NCBI GenBank assembly: GCA_965198565.1
Contig: OZ240665.1
Span: forward strand, 3,286,001 to 3,350,000
Reading direction: 5' to 3'
DNA from: LMUY01 sp965198565
Lineage (GTDB): Bacteria; Pseudomonadota; Alphaproteobacteria; Acetobacterales; Acetobacteraceae
Length of the DNA stretch: 64,000 nt
Positions 8,766-16,837 of the stretch are shown one piece after another. Position 1 is the stretch's first letter, and each line of letters starts with the position of its first letter. A program made the position numbers and the translations under genes. Below the pieces are notes generated by a model. It was not told where the DNA came from. It searched no databases and worked only from the letters and a program-made list of their open reading frames with translations.

Positions 8766-9607
8766 GAGGAGAGGGGAAGGCGGCTGCGGCCGTCTTCCTG
8801 ACGCCGGCGATGCTCACCGTGACGCTGATGCTGGTGGCGCCCTTGCTGCTGATGCTGCGCTACAGCCTCGACCGCTACGACCCGACCGAGCTGATGATCG
8901 AGACCGTCACCGGCGCCAACTACCTGCGCTTCGTTTCGGACCCGTTCTATCTCGGCGTGATGCGCACCACGCTCGGGGTCGCGCTGTCCTCGACCGCGCT
9001 CTGCCTGCTGCTGGGCGTGCCGATCGCCTATCGCCTGGCGCGCATGCAGAGCCGTTGGAAGACCGCCTGCATGCTGGCGCTGGTGCTGCCGTTGTTCGTG
9101 GGCAACGTGGTTCGCATGGTGGGCTGGATGATCCTGTTCGCGCGCCTGGGCATGGTGGATAGCACGGTGCGGTGGTTCACCGGGCATGGGCTCGAGCTGA
9201 TGTACACGCCGTTCGCCGTCGTCCTGGGTGTGGTCTCGATCAACCTGCCGATCGTGATCCTGACGGTGCAGAGCGCGGTGGAGACGGTGGACCCGCGCAT
9301 CGAGGAGGCGGCGCAAAGCCTGGGCGCGCCGCCGGGCCGGAGTTTCTGGCGCGTGGTGTGGCCGTTGGCTTTGCCGGGGACGGCGGTGGCCGGGATTTTG
9401 TGCTTCATCCTGGCGATGAACGCCTATGCCACGCCGTACCTGCTGGGTGGCCCGCGGTTCCAGATGATGGCGCCGCTGCTCTACTGGGAGTTCAGCACCA
9501 ACAACAACTGGCCGTTTGCCGCCGCCCTGGCGCTGATCCTGATGGCGACGACGCTGCTGCTGACGAGCTGCAGCGGCCTGCTGATCCCCCGCCGCTACCG
9601 GCTTTAG
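8750..9607 (+). CDS. ABC transporter permease (PotB-type)
   Basis: A 285-residue inner-membrane protein with about six helices; helix 1 is at residues 12-36. The EAA loop is visible as IEEAAQSLGAPPGRSFWR near 185. It pairs with the permease at 5726-6544. The TTG at 8750 is the only upstream start that keeps the whole first helix; the first ATG (8810) would remove about 20 residues. This TTG lies in the second copy of a 25-base duplication, so the present start region is recently rearranged and the spacing to the binding-protein gene is larger than it once was. Confidence 0.83.
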   Translation: MTSARRGEGKAAAAVFLTPAMLTVTLMLVAPLLLMLRYSLDRYDPTELMIETVTGANYLRFVSDPFYLGVMRTTLGVALSSTALCLLLGVPIAYRLARMQSRWKTACMLALVLPLFVGNVVRMVGWMILFARLGMVDSTVRWFTGHGLELMYTPFAVVLGVVSINLPIVILTVQSAVETVDPRIEEAAQSLGAPPGRSFWRVVWPLALPGTAVAGILCFILAMNAYATPYLLGGPRFQMMAPLLYWEFSTNNNWPFAAALALILMATTLLLTSCSGLLIPRRYRL

Positions 9608-10062
9608 CCCGGACGCCGTCCCAACCGCGCTCCGTCTCTCGTCAGCGCCCTGCAAGCGGGCAGGGCTATCGCCTAGGCATCGTCATGGCCGGACTTGCTC
9701 CTTCCGGGTTCACACATCGTCTTTCATGCGAATGCGGGTAGATATTCTCTCCTTCTCCCTCTCCCGTCCTTCACGGGAGAGGCTCGGGGTGAAGGCTCTT
9801 CAGGCGACCACAGCCAGCAAGTCAGTCCGCCGGCACTTGGTTCTGACTCGTCCCAAGCTGTCATTGCGAGAAGCCCTTGCGACCAAACAATCTAGGCCCC
9901 AATGGGAATGCAGGGGAAATGCCGTGTGCGAGATAGTCTTTGAACGGGAGAAACAATCTGTCTCAGCCGTCTCAAAAATGGCTCACGGACGGGTGATTTA
10001 AGGGTTCCGTTAAGCTTTCTCGCATAAAAGTGTGCTCATCACAGTTTTGCGAGAACCTCCCG
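9608..10062. other. Intergenic region rich in degenerate repeats
   Basis: About 450 bases without a convincing gene. It holds one REP-like palindrome (9753-9795) and two stretches that look like other dispersed repeats of alphaproteobacteria: cgtcatggccggacttg at 9681 and gtcattgcgag followed by gcgaccaaacaatc at 9859-9893. The last 100 bases are AT-richer and probably contain the promoter of the calpain-like gene. No RNA gene is evident. Confidence 0.5.
9753..9795 (+). repeat. REP-like palindrome
   Basis: Stem ctccctctcccgt/acgggagagg with a slightly decayed ctcggggtgaagg arm. Single copy, about 150 bases after the permease stop codon. Confidence 0.8.
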
Positions 10063-10938
10063 ATGGCCACCGCTTCCTCCCACACGATCGACGTCGCGGA
10101 CTGCACCGGAATGAGTGCCCTGGTTGGTTTCTCAGCCATGGCTTCGGCCGTCGACTCCGCAACGAGCAGCCCGGCCAGCGTCGGCATGTCGCTCGGAACC
10201 ACCGCCGTCGCCGGCAGCAACACCGTGCTGACCAACAGCCTCTATCTCACCGAGGCGGGCGACCACAGCGCCATCAGCGTGGACGACATCAACCAGGGCC
10301 AGCTCGGCGACTGCTTCCTGCTCTCCTCCCTCGGCGAACTCGCCATCTACGACCCGGCGGCCATCACCAAGATGATCGGCGTGAACGCCAACGGCACCGA
10401 GTCCGTCGCCCTGTTCGAGAGCCCGGCCGGCTCGGTTCCAGGCTTCGGCGCCACTCAGTTCAGCCAGACCGCGCAAAGCGTCACCAACGTCTTCTCGAGC
10501 GCCTCGGTGAACAACGGCGCCAATCAGGACGTGGTCGGCAGCAGCAAGGAGATCTGGGCGCAGGTGGTCGAGAAGGCCTATGCCCAGGCCAACGGCGGCT
10601 ATGCCGGCATCAACCAAGGCGGCAACCCCTGCATCGCGCTGCAACAGCTCACCGGGCACACCGCGCAGTGGGAATCGCCCGCCGCGGCCACCGCCGCCTC
10701 GCTCACCAGCGACGTCAACGCCGGCGACCTCATCGTCATGGACACGCAGAACGCCAACAGCCTGCCCTACAACCTGGTGGGCGGCCACGCCTACATGTTC
10801 GAGGGTCTGGTCAATTCCGGCGGCGTGAGCTGCGTCAAGCTCGGCAATCCATGGGGCGTCGACCAGCCGTCCCTCATCCCGGTGACGCAGTTGTCTCATA
10901 GCGGCGTGGTGGAAGTGGACATCGGGCACACCCGCTAG
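10063..10938 (+). CDS. Calpain-like (C2 family) cysteine peptidase
   Basis: A 291-residue protein with the three-part calpain active site: cysteine 84 in QGQLGDCFLLSSL, histidine 242 in GGHAYMFEG and asparagine 262 in LGNPWG, in the correct order and spacing for a papain-fold calpain core. EIWAQVVEKAYAQ is also typical of the family. The first 75 residues are Ser/Ala/Thr-rich, without a classical signal peptide or recognisable domain, and no C2-like or calcium-binding repeat follows the core. I prefer the ATG at 10063; a GTG at 10030 would add eleven residues. Bacterial calpain-like enzymes are poorly understood and the target is unknown. It is followed 249 bases later by an exporter-type ABC pair on the same strand. 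Confidence 0.82.
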   Translation: MATASSHTIDVADCTGMSALVGFSAMASAVDSATSSPASVGMSLGTTAVAGSNTVLTNSLYLTEAGDHSAISVDDINQGQLGDCFLLSSLGELAIYDPAAITKMIGVNANGTESVALFESPAGSVPGFGATQFSQTAQSVTNVFSSASVNNGANQDVVGSSKEIWAQVVEKAYAQANGGYAGINQGGNPCIALQQLTGHTAQWESPAAATAASLTSDVNAGDLIVMDTQNANSLPYNLVGGHAYMFEGLVNSGGVSCVKLGNPWGVDQPSLIPVTQLSHSGVVEVDIGHTR

Positions 10939-11015
10939 CCCGGCCCAGCCACCAGGCGCCGATACAGGTGCCAGGTGGCGTGGCCGAGGACCGGCATGGC
11001 CACGGCCAGCGGGGA
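10935..11015 (-). pseudogene. Relic of a DUF2189 membrane-protein 3' end
   Basis: On the minus strand a short frame reads PLAVAMPVLGHATWHLYRR and stops. The phrase LGHATWHxYR is what I know as the C-terminal hallmark of DUF2189 integral membrane proteins. Only about 25 codons of it remain and the sequence upstream carries no further resemblance, so this looks like the remnant of a deleted gene. Its stop codon overlaps that of the calpain-like gene tail to tail. Confidence 0.4.
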
Positions 11016-11187
11016 TGCGCAAGGGGATGCCACGGGAGTGGCAGTCCAGCGAAGGCATGATGCCGCCCGGCGCTGATCCGGCGCGCCGGGCCTGTCCCAC
11101 TCCTGCCGGGCTTTGAAGGCGGGCGGAGCTTTCTGATTTCTCCGGCCTGGTGCATGACGGATCATCCATTGGAAGGGCGATCATGCA

Positions 11188-11949
11188 ATGGGCGAGTGCC
11201 CGGATCAGTCGAATGCCGCCTTGGTGCAACTCAGCAACGTGACCAAGACGTTTGGCGCGAAACTAGCCCTGCGCGACGTCTCGTTTGCCATCCCGGCGGG
11301 CCAGATCTGCGGGCTGCTCGGCCCGAACGGCGCCGGCAAGACGACCTTGTTCCGGCTCCTGATGGGCATCCTCAAGGCAACCGCGGGCACGCTGCAGGTC
11401 GACGACTTGGACGCCTTCGACGAGCGGGTGGAAGTCATGCGGCGGATCGGCTTCCTGCCGGACGAGCCCAACTTCTACGCCTATCTTTCCGGACGAGAGC
11501 TGCTGCAGCTCAGCGCGGCCATGCACGGCTTGAACGTGGCCGAGACGATGGAGCGGATGGCGCCGGTGATCGCCCAGCTCCGCATGGCCCGCGATCTGGA
11601 CGCCTATGCCGAGGACTATTCCCGGGGCATGAAGAAGAAGTTGGGATTCCTGCTGGCCCTGCTGCACCGGCCCAAACTGCTGGTGTTGGACGAGCCGACC
11701 AACGGCCTGGACGTCGAGTCGACCCACCTGTTCTACGACCTGATCCTCGAGCAGGCGCAGGCGGGGACGACGGTCCTGTTCTCGACCCACCTGATGGACC
11801 ATGTCGCCCGGCTGTGTTCGCACGTGGTGATCATCAACGAGGGCGAGCTGGTCGCGGTGGGGGAGTTGCAGGCGCTACAGGCGGAGCATGGCGAGGCCAG
11901 CCTGGAGGACATTTTCCTGCGGCTCACCGCGCGCCCCGCCCAGGCATGA
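11188..11949 (+). CDS. ABC transporter ATP-binding protein (ABC-2/NatA type)
   Basis: A 253-residue ATPase with Walker A GPNGAGKTT (near 43), signature-position YSRGMKKKLG and Walker B LLVLDEPTNGLD, plus FSTHLMDH with the switch histidine. The signature departs from LSGGQ in the way seen in NatA/Yhaq-like exporters that partner ABC-2 permeases. The ATG at 11188 is used. It overlaps the following permease/protease gene by four bases (ATGA), so the two are certainly one unit and presumably one complex. Confidence 0.87.
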   Translation: MGECPDQSNAALVQLSNVTKTFGAKLALRDVSFAIPAGQICGLLGPNGAGKTTLFRLLMGILKATAGTLQVDDLDAFDERVEVMRRIGFLPDEPNFYAYLSGRELLQLSAAMHGLNVAETMERMAPVIAQLRMARDLDAYAEDYSRGMKKKLGFLLALLHRPKLLVLDEPTNGLDVESTHLFYDLILEQAQAGTTVLFSTHLMDHVARLCSHVVIINEGELVAVGELQALQAEHGEASLEDIFLRLTARPAQA

Positions 11950-14528
11950 GTGAGGGCACCAGCATGAGGCCGCCGCCCTCCTCCTGGCGCGTCGTCGCTC
12001 TGTTGCTCAGGGCGGCCCGGCGCCGCGCCGCTGGACGCAAGCGGCGCGCGCGGGACCTGTTCCTGAAGCAACGCGGCGGGCGGGGCGCCTACTGGTCCGG
12101 CTTCGCGGCGGTGGTGGTCATCTGCGTCACGCTGCTGGCGAACGTCCTGGCGGCCTCTCTGGTCATCCGGGCGGTCGACGCGGGTCAGCGCGTGGCGGCG
12201 GAGCAGGGCGGTCAGGTGATCGTGGGCGACGCCTTCATCAACCGGGTCAACGCCCAGATCCGCCAAGGCAGGTCCCGGCCGGCGCCTTGGGAGGCGCTCG
12301 ACGCCGGGTTGCAGACAGCCTATGCGCAGGAAGGCGCCCGCCTCGCGCAGCGCTACGGCGGGAGTGCTGCCACGGATGCCGGGCGGCTGCGCAGCGTCGT
12401 GGTGGAGCATCGGCTGCGCGACTTCGTGCGCAGCGAGGCCGTGGTGCGTGGCCTGGCCAGCCCCACAGGTCTCGCCGGCTTCCCGGGCATGTTCGGCGCT
12501 TTGGCGCTGTTGCTCTGGCTGCTGGTGCTGGTGATGCAGGGGGAAGGCGCCGAGCTGGACGTGCAGCGCCGGCGCTTCCCGGTGTGGGAGTGGCTGCTCG
12601 GCCATCCGATCCGGACCTGGCCGATGTTCCTGGCCGAGATGCTGGCGCCGATCGCGGCCAACCCGCTCTACTGGTCGGCGCCGCTGTTCCCCGCCATCCT
12701 CTACGGCGCCGTCTATGGCCCGGGGCGGGGGCTGGTCGCGGCGGTGGCGGTCGGAGTCCCGCTTGCGGTGGCCTTGGCTTGCCTGAGCAAGGCGCTCGAG
12801 ATCGGCGTGCTGTTGCGGGCGGGGGCGCGCAGCCGGGGCGCGCTGACCGGGTTGATCGGCTGGTTGGCCTACATGGCCTACACGCTGCTGTTCATCGGTT
12901 GGCTCACCGCGGAAAAGGCTGCCACGTTGCTGGCGCCGGGCCTGCAATCGCTCGCGAGCCTGCCTTGGCCCTGGCTCGGGTTGCTCCTGGGCCAGGGCCA
13001 CGACGGCAGCTTCGACTTCGCCGCCGGCGTGCTGAACTGCACCGTGCTGTCGGCGGCGCTGGCCGCGGGCTCGATCGCGCTGAGCGTCTGGAGTGCCCGG
13101 CGGGGGTTGGCCGCGCCGGCTGCGCCCCCGCTCGTGGCCTCGCGGGCATTCCGCGGCCGGTCCCGCTTCGGCCGCGACCCGCTCTACCGCAAGGAACTGC
13201 TCTGGTTCACGCGGGACCGCGGCGCGCTCGTGCAGGCCATCCTCGTGCCGGTGTCGGTGGCCGGGCTGCAGCTCTTCAACATGCGCGGCCTGCTGTCGCG
13301 CGTAGACGGTTCCTGGACCTACCTGGGCGGTGGAGCGGTCCTGTTCGGCACCTATTTCCTGGCCGTTCTCGGCCCCCGTTCCTTGGCATCCGAGGGGTCC
13401 GCGCTGTGGATCGCGTTCACCTGGCCGCGCGGTTTGGAGAGCTTGCTCAAGGCGAAGGCATGGCTCTGGACGGTGTTGTCGTCGTTCATCGTGGCGATCG
13501 TGCTCGTCTATGCGGCATGGCAATACCCGGACGCAATCTGGCAGATCGCCCTGGTCGGCGCCGGCTGGGTGCTGTTTGCGCGCAGCATGGCGGAGAAGGC
13601 GGTCACGCTCGCCACCATCACCACGTCGTCCGGCGAGGTGGAGCGCGCACCCACGGGCCGCCGCTGGGCGGTGCAACTCGGCATGCTGACCTTCGCGACG
13701 GGAGTGTTGACGCTGCAATGGACGGTGGCGCTCGCCGGGATCGTTTACTCGATGATGACGGCGGCGGCGATGTGGCAGAACTTCCGCGCGCGCCTGCCCT
13801 ATCTGAACGATCCCTGGTCCGCGGTGCTGCCGACCCCGCCGACGCTGATGAACGCCATGATCGCGATCAGCATCCTGGTGGAGGGCGGCGCCGTGGTCAG
13901 CGGGTTCGCGCAGGCGGTGGCCGGGCCGGGCGGAATGGCGGCGGCGCAGGCGGTCGGCTACGGCGTGTCGGCCGCCGCCGTCGCGACCGGGACGTGGCGT
14001 TTCTTGGCCAATCGCGGCGTCGACCCGGCGGGGCTTTGGCGCTGGCCGTCGGCGGGCCGCTTGGCCGCACCGGGCGCCTGGCCGCTGCTGGCCAGCGTAC
14101 TTGCCGCCGTGATGGCGGGGGCGGCGCTCGGCGTTGCGGCCCATGGCTATCTCGGCTTGCTGCACCAGTTTGGCCCGGCAGCACGCGAGCTGGACCAGGC
14201 GGAGGCGCGGATGACATCGGTGCCGCATCTGCGAGCGGCCTATTTCGTGATGGCGGTTTTCATCGCCCCGCTGGCCGAGGAATTCCTGTTCCGCGGCTTG
14301 CTGTTCCGCTCCTTGGACCGGGAGTGGGGAGGCTGGCGGGCCGTCGTCGGCAACGCGGCGTTCTTCGCGGTGTACCACCCTGCGCTGGCGTGGCTTCCCG
14401 TGGCGGCTTTGGGGGCGTTGAACGCGATCTTCTTCAAGCGCACCGGTCGTCTGACCTCGGCAGTGCTGCTGCACGCGACCTACAACGCCGTGGTTCTGCT
14501 ACCCGTCGCCCCGCTTTGGCACTGGTAG
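11946..14528 (+). CDS. ABC permease fused to CPBP intramembrane protease
   Basis: An 860-residue polytopic membrane protein. It starts with a basic stretch, then a helix near 45-65, a roughly 70-residue extracytoplasmic loop, and two groups of helices typical of ABC-2 exporter subunits. The last 100 residues form a CPBP (Abi/Rce1-type) glutamic protease domain with its key residues visible: E778 and E779 with R783 in AEEFLFRG, H811 in FFAVYHP and H843/N847 in LLHATYN. CPBP proteases cleave within the membrane and include CAAX processing enzymes and bacteriocin self-protection factors. The fusion suggests an exporter that also processes or clears a membrane-bound substrate. It is translationally coupled to its ATPase. 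Confidence 0.85.
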   Translation: MSEGTSMRPPPSSWRVVALLLRAARRRAAGRKRRARDLFLKQRGGRGAYWSGFAAVVVICVTLLANVLAASLVIRAVDAGQRVAAEQGGQVIVGDAFINRVNAQIRQGRSRPAPWEALDAGLQTAYAQEGARLAQRYGGSAATDAGRLRSVVVEHRLRDFVRSEAVVRGLASPTGLAGFPGMFGALALLLWLLVLVMQGEGAELDVQRRRFPVWEWLLGHPIRTWPMFLAEMLAPIAANPLYWSAPLFPAILYGAVYGPGRGLVAAVAVGVPLAVALACLSKALEIGVLLRAGARSRGALTGLIGWLAYMAYTLLFIGWLTAEKAATLLAPGLQSLASLPWPWLGLLLGQGHDGSFDFAAGVLNCTVLSAALAAGSIALSVWSARRGLAAPAAPPLVASRAFRGRSRFGRDPLYRKELLWFTRDRGALVQAILVPVSVAGLQLFNMRGLLSRVDGSWTYLGGGAVLFGTYFLAVLGPRSLASEGSALWIAFTWPRGLESLLKAKAWLWTVLSSFIVAIVLVYAAWQYPDAIWQIALVGAGWVLFARSMAEKAVTLATITTSSGEVERAPTGRRWAVQLGMLTFATGVLTLQWTVALAGIVYSMMTAAAMWQNFRARLPYLNDPWSAVLPTPPTLMNAMIAISILVEGGAVVSGFAQAVAGPGGMAAAQAVGYGVSAAAVATGTWRFLANRGVDPAGLWRWPSAGRLAAPGAWPLLASVLAAVMAGAALGVAAHGYLGLLHQFGPAARELDQAEARMTSVPHLRAAYFVMAVFIAPLAEEFLFRGLLFRSLDREWGGWRAVVGNAAFFAVYHPALAWLPVAALGALNAIFFKRTGRLTSAVLLHATYNAVVLLPVAPLWHW

Positions 14529-14575
14529 ATCATGCGTCCCGGCGCGTCCGAGCGGCTCGGCCGGGCTGAACGATG

Positions 14576-15067
14576 CTATGCCTCCGCAAGCCGTTTCAAC
14601 GACTGCACCCAATCTTCATGCGACGCGACCAGTTCACCGCGTATCCGGCGGCCAACAAGCCGCAGAAGCAGGCCCGTTTGTGCCTCTTCCGTAACGACGC
14701 TGCACCCGGTTGCCGTGGGTTCGATGTGCCAAGCATGCGAGCCGCTCGTTCCTGCCGGGCCCTTCGCCGACCAGACGAGCATTCGACAAGCCTCAAACGT
14801 GACAACCTTGGGTTCGAAATAGTTGCGCAGTGTCTTGAAGCGGAACCTCGATCCGGCTTCTAACTGAGGACCACCCTCGAGTATCGAGACGTCCGAACAC
14901 TTCTTGTACCAACTTGGCCACGCTGCGCAGTCGATCAGAAGAGACCAGACCCTCTGCGGAGAGGCTTGCACATCGACGCTGTTGTGCGCGAACACCACCG
15001 CTGACGCCGGCGAATGGTTTGGCGGCCAGGGGATCTCAGGATCGGCGGAGCGTAAACTGTCGAGCAT
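14576..15067 (-). CDS. SRPBCC family protein (polyketide cyclase/dehydratase-like)
   Basis: A 163-residue soluble protein of the START/Bet v1-like fold. The segment SVDVQASPQRVWSLLIDCAAWPSWYK is the usual first strand and helix of the family (given here only as its key words VDV, VWSLL and WPSWY), and a later WHIEPT strand fits the ligand cavity. Such proteins bind hydrophobic small molecules; no specific ligand can be named. The ATG at 15067 has a strong aaggaggg ribosome-binding site, so it is preferred over an upstream start. It lies 117 bases downstream of aroE on the same strand and may be read from its own promoter. Confidence 0.75.
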   Translation of the reverse strand: MLDSLRSADPEIPWPPNHSPASAVVFAHNSVDVQASPQRVWSLLIDCAAWPSWYKKCSDVSILEGGPQLEAGSRFRFKTLRNYFEPKVVTFEACRMLVWSAKGPAGTSGSHAWHIEPTATGCSVVTEEAQTGLLLRLVGRRIRGELVASHEDWVQSLKRLAEA

Positions 15068-15184
15068 CGACACCCTCCTTCGCTGGAGCGCGACGATCAC
15101 GCGCCCTGAAATTGTCCCGATTCACCACCTCAGTACTCATATGGCTCGATGCTCACTGAGCAGTGGGTTTACCGCTCGAGCGCG

Positions 15185-16030
15185 TCAACGCCCGCCGCTT
15201 TTCCTCTGCTCCCAAACGCCCGGCCCAGTCGCGAGCAGCTCCGCCGTCTCCGGCCGCACCCCGCGCCACCAGGCGAACGCCTCCGCGGCCTGCTCCACCA
15301 GCATGCCCCAGCCATCCGCCACCTGCCGCGCGCCCGCCTCCTGCGCCGCCGCCAGGAACGCGGTCAGCCCCCGCCCATAACTCAGATCGTAGGCGAGGCA
15401 ATCCGGCGCGAAGCAGCCTGGCGGCACCTTAATCGTCTCGCCATGCAAGCTGGACGACGTGGCGTTCAGCACGACGTCGAACGGCGGCTCGGCGGCCAGC
15501 ACGGCCGGGCTCAGCGCCGTCACCCGTCCCAACCCGGCCATCTCGCCCACCAGCCCGGCCGCCCGCGAGGCGCTGCGATTGGCCACCACCAGCAGCGCCG
15601 GGTCCTGTTCCAGCAAGGCCGGCAGCACGCCTCGAGCCGCGCCGCCCGCGCCCAGCACCAGCACCCGTCGGCCCGCGAGCCGCACGCCCCGATTGAGCGT
15701 CACATCCCGCACCAGCCCCACGCCGTCGAAATTCTCCCCCAGCACATGCTCCCCCACGAAGGCGAGGGCGTTCACCGCGCCCGCCGCCTGCGCTCGCGGC
15801 CGCCGCTCGGTGGCAAAGGCAAAGGCGTCGAGCTTGAATGGCGCGGTGACGTTCATCCCGCGCCCGCCAGCCCGGCGAAACGCTTCGGCCGTCGCGGCAA
15901 ACCCGTCCAGCGGCGCTAGGGCGGCCTCGTAGCGCAAATTCTGCCCGGTCTGGGCGGCGAACGCGGTGTGGATCGCGGGCGAGCGGGAGTGGCCGATCGG
16001 GTTGCCGATGACGGCGTAGCGATCCGTCAC
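15185..16030 (-). CDS. aroE: Shikimate dehydrogenase
   Basis: Cytoplasmic NADP-dependent enzyme of aromatic amino acid synthesis that reduces 3-dehydroshikimate to shikimate. In 281 residues I see the shikimate-binding HSRSPAIH (near 14-21), the catalytic lysine in NVTAPFK (near 66), the aspartate in NFDGVGLVRD (near 103) and the dinucleotide loop GAGGAARG (near 127). The start is a GTG whose last two bases and the following A form the stop of the HAD gene (GTGA), so the two are coupled. An in-frame extension upstream runs inside the HAD gene and is not used. Confidence 0.9.
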   Translation of the reverse strand: MTDRYAVIGNPIGHSRSPAIHTAFAAQTGQNLRYEAALAPLDGFAATAEAFRRAGGRGMNVTAPFKLDAFAFATERRPRAQAAGAVNALAFVGEHVLGENFDGVGLVRDVTLNRGVRLAGRRVLVLGAGGAARGVLPALLEQDPALLVVANRSASRAAGLVGEMAGLGRVTALSPAVLAAEPPFDVVLNATSSSLHGETIKVPPGCFAPDCLAYDLSYGRGLTAFLAAAQEAGARQVADGWGMLVEQAAEAFAWWRGVRPETAELLATGPGVWEQRKSGGR

Positions 16031-16749
16031 GCCGCGCCCCCCAACTCGGCGGCATGCGCGGCGGCCAGCGCGGCCATGGTGGGGAAGCGGAAGTCGTAGC
16101 GCGCGCCCGCCGCCTTCAGGTTCACGCCGCCGGGTCGCCCGTCCCGCCGGTCGATCCAGGCGGAGGCGAGGCCGAGCTGCTTCGCCGGGCCATGGTCGTG
16201 GAACAGGCTCTGCGCGGTATGGAGGATGTCGCCGGGCGAAACGCCGCGGTCGGCCAGGTGGCTGAGCAGATAGTGGAAATTGGCCAGGTCGGGCTTGTAG
16301 GAGCCGATGTCCTGCGCGGTATAGACGGCGTCGAACGTGACACCCAGGCGCTGCTGGCTGGCCGCGAAGCTGGTGCGGTCGACGTTGGACAGCACCACCA
16401 ACTGGTAGTGCTGCTTGAGGTAGTGCAGCGCCGCGGGCGAGTCCGCGAACGCCGGCCAATCCGGCACGGAGGCGCCGAAGCTGGCATGCGCGGCGTCCGG
16501 CAAGCTCACGCCGAGCGACCCGGCGAGTTGCCGGTGAGCGCTGGCGAGCACGTCCGGATACAACATCCGCGGGGTCTGCCGCTCCTGCTCGCCTTGGAAG
16601 TTGGCGAACCGGCTCAGCACCTCGTCATCAGGCGGCGGCGCTGCAACCTGCCCCAGCAAGGGCTGCAGCGCCGCCCAAATCCCGCTCTCCCAGTCGATCA
16701 GGGTGCCGTAGCAGTCGAAGGTGAGCACGCGGAAATCGGTCAGTTTCAT
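16027..16749 (-). CDS. HAD superfamily hydrolase (haloacid dehalogenase type II-like)
   Basis: A 240-residue phosphatase/dehalogenase-fold protein. Motif I is TFDCYGTLIDW with nucleophile D12, motif II is VLSNVD, the motif III lysine lies in SYKPD, and motif IV residues lie in HDHGPAK. The cap region between motifs I and II and the FDCYGTL opening resemble type II haloacid dehalogenases, but the substrate may be a phosphoester. The ATG at 16749 is chosen because the family motif starts ten residues later. It overlaps aroE by four bases and is divergent from the amidohydrolase at 16838 with 88 bases between. Confidence 0.8.
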   Translation of the reverse strand: MKLTDFRVLTFDCYGTLIDWESGIWAALQPLLGQVAAPPPDDEVLSRFANFQGEQERQTPRMLYPDVLASAHRQLAGSLGVSLPDAAHASFGASVPDWPAFADSPAALHYLKQHYQLVVLSNVDRTSFAASQQRLGVTFDAVYTAQDIGSYKPDLANFHYLLSHLADRGVSPGDILHTAQSLFHDHGPAKQLGLASAWIDRRDGRPGGVNLKAAGARYDFRFPTMAALAAAHAAELGGAA

Positions 16750-16837
16750 GCTGGCGCACCTTCTGCCACCGCCCCGGGGAAGCGCAACTTGCAACGGCGC
16801 CCCCACTTCGCCAAGACCGTGGCCGGAGCGCACCCTG

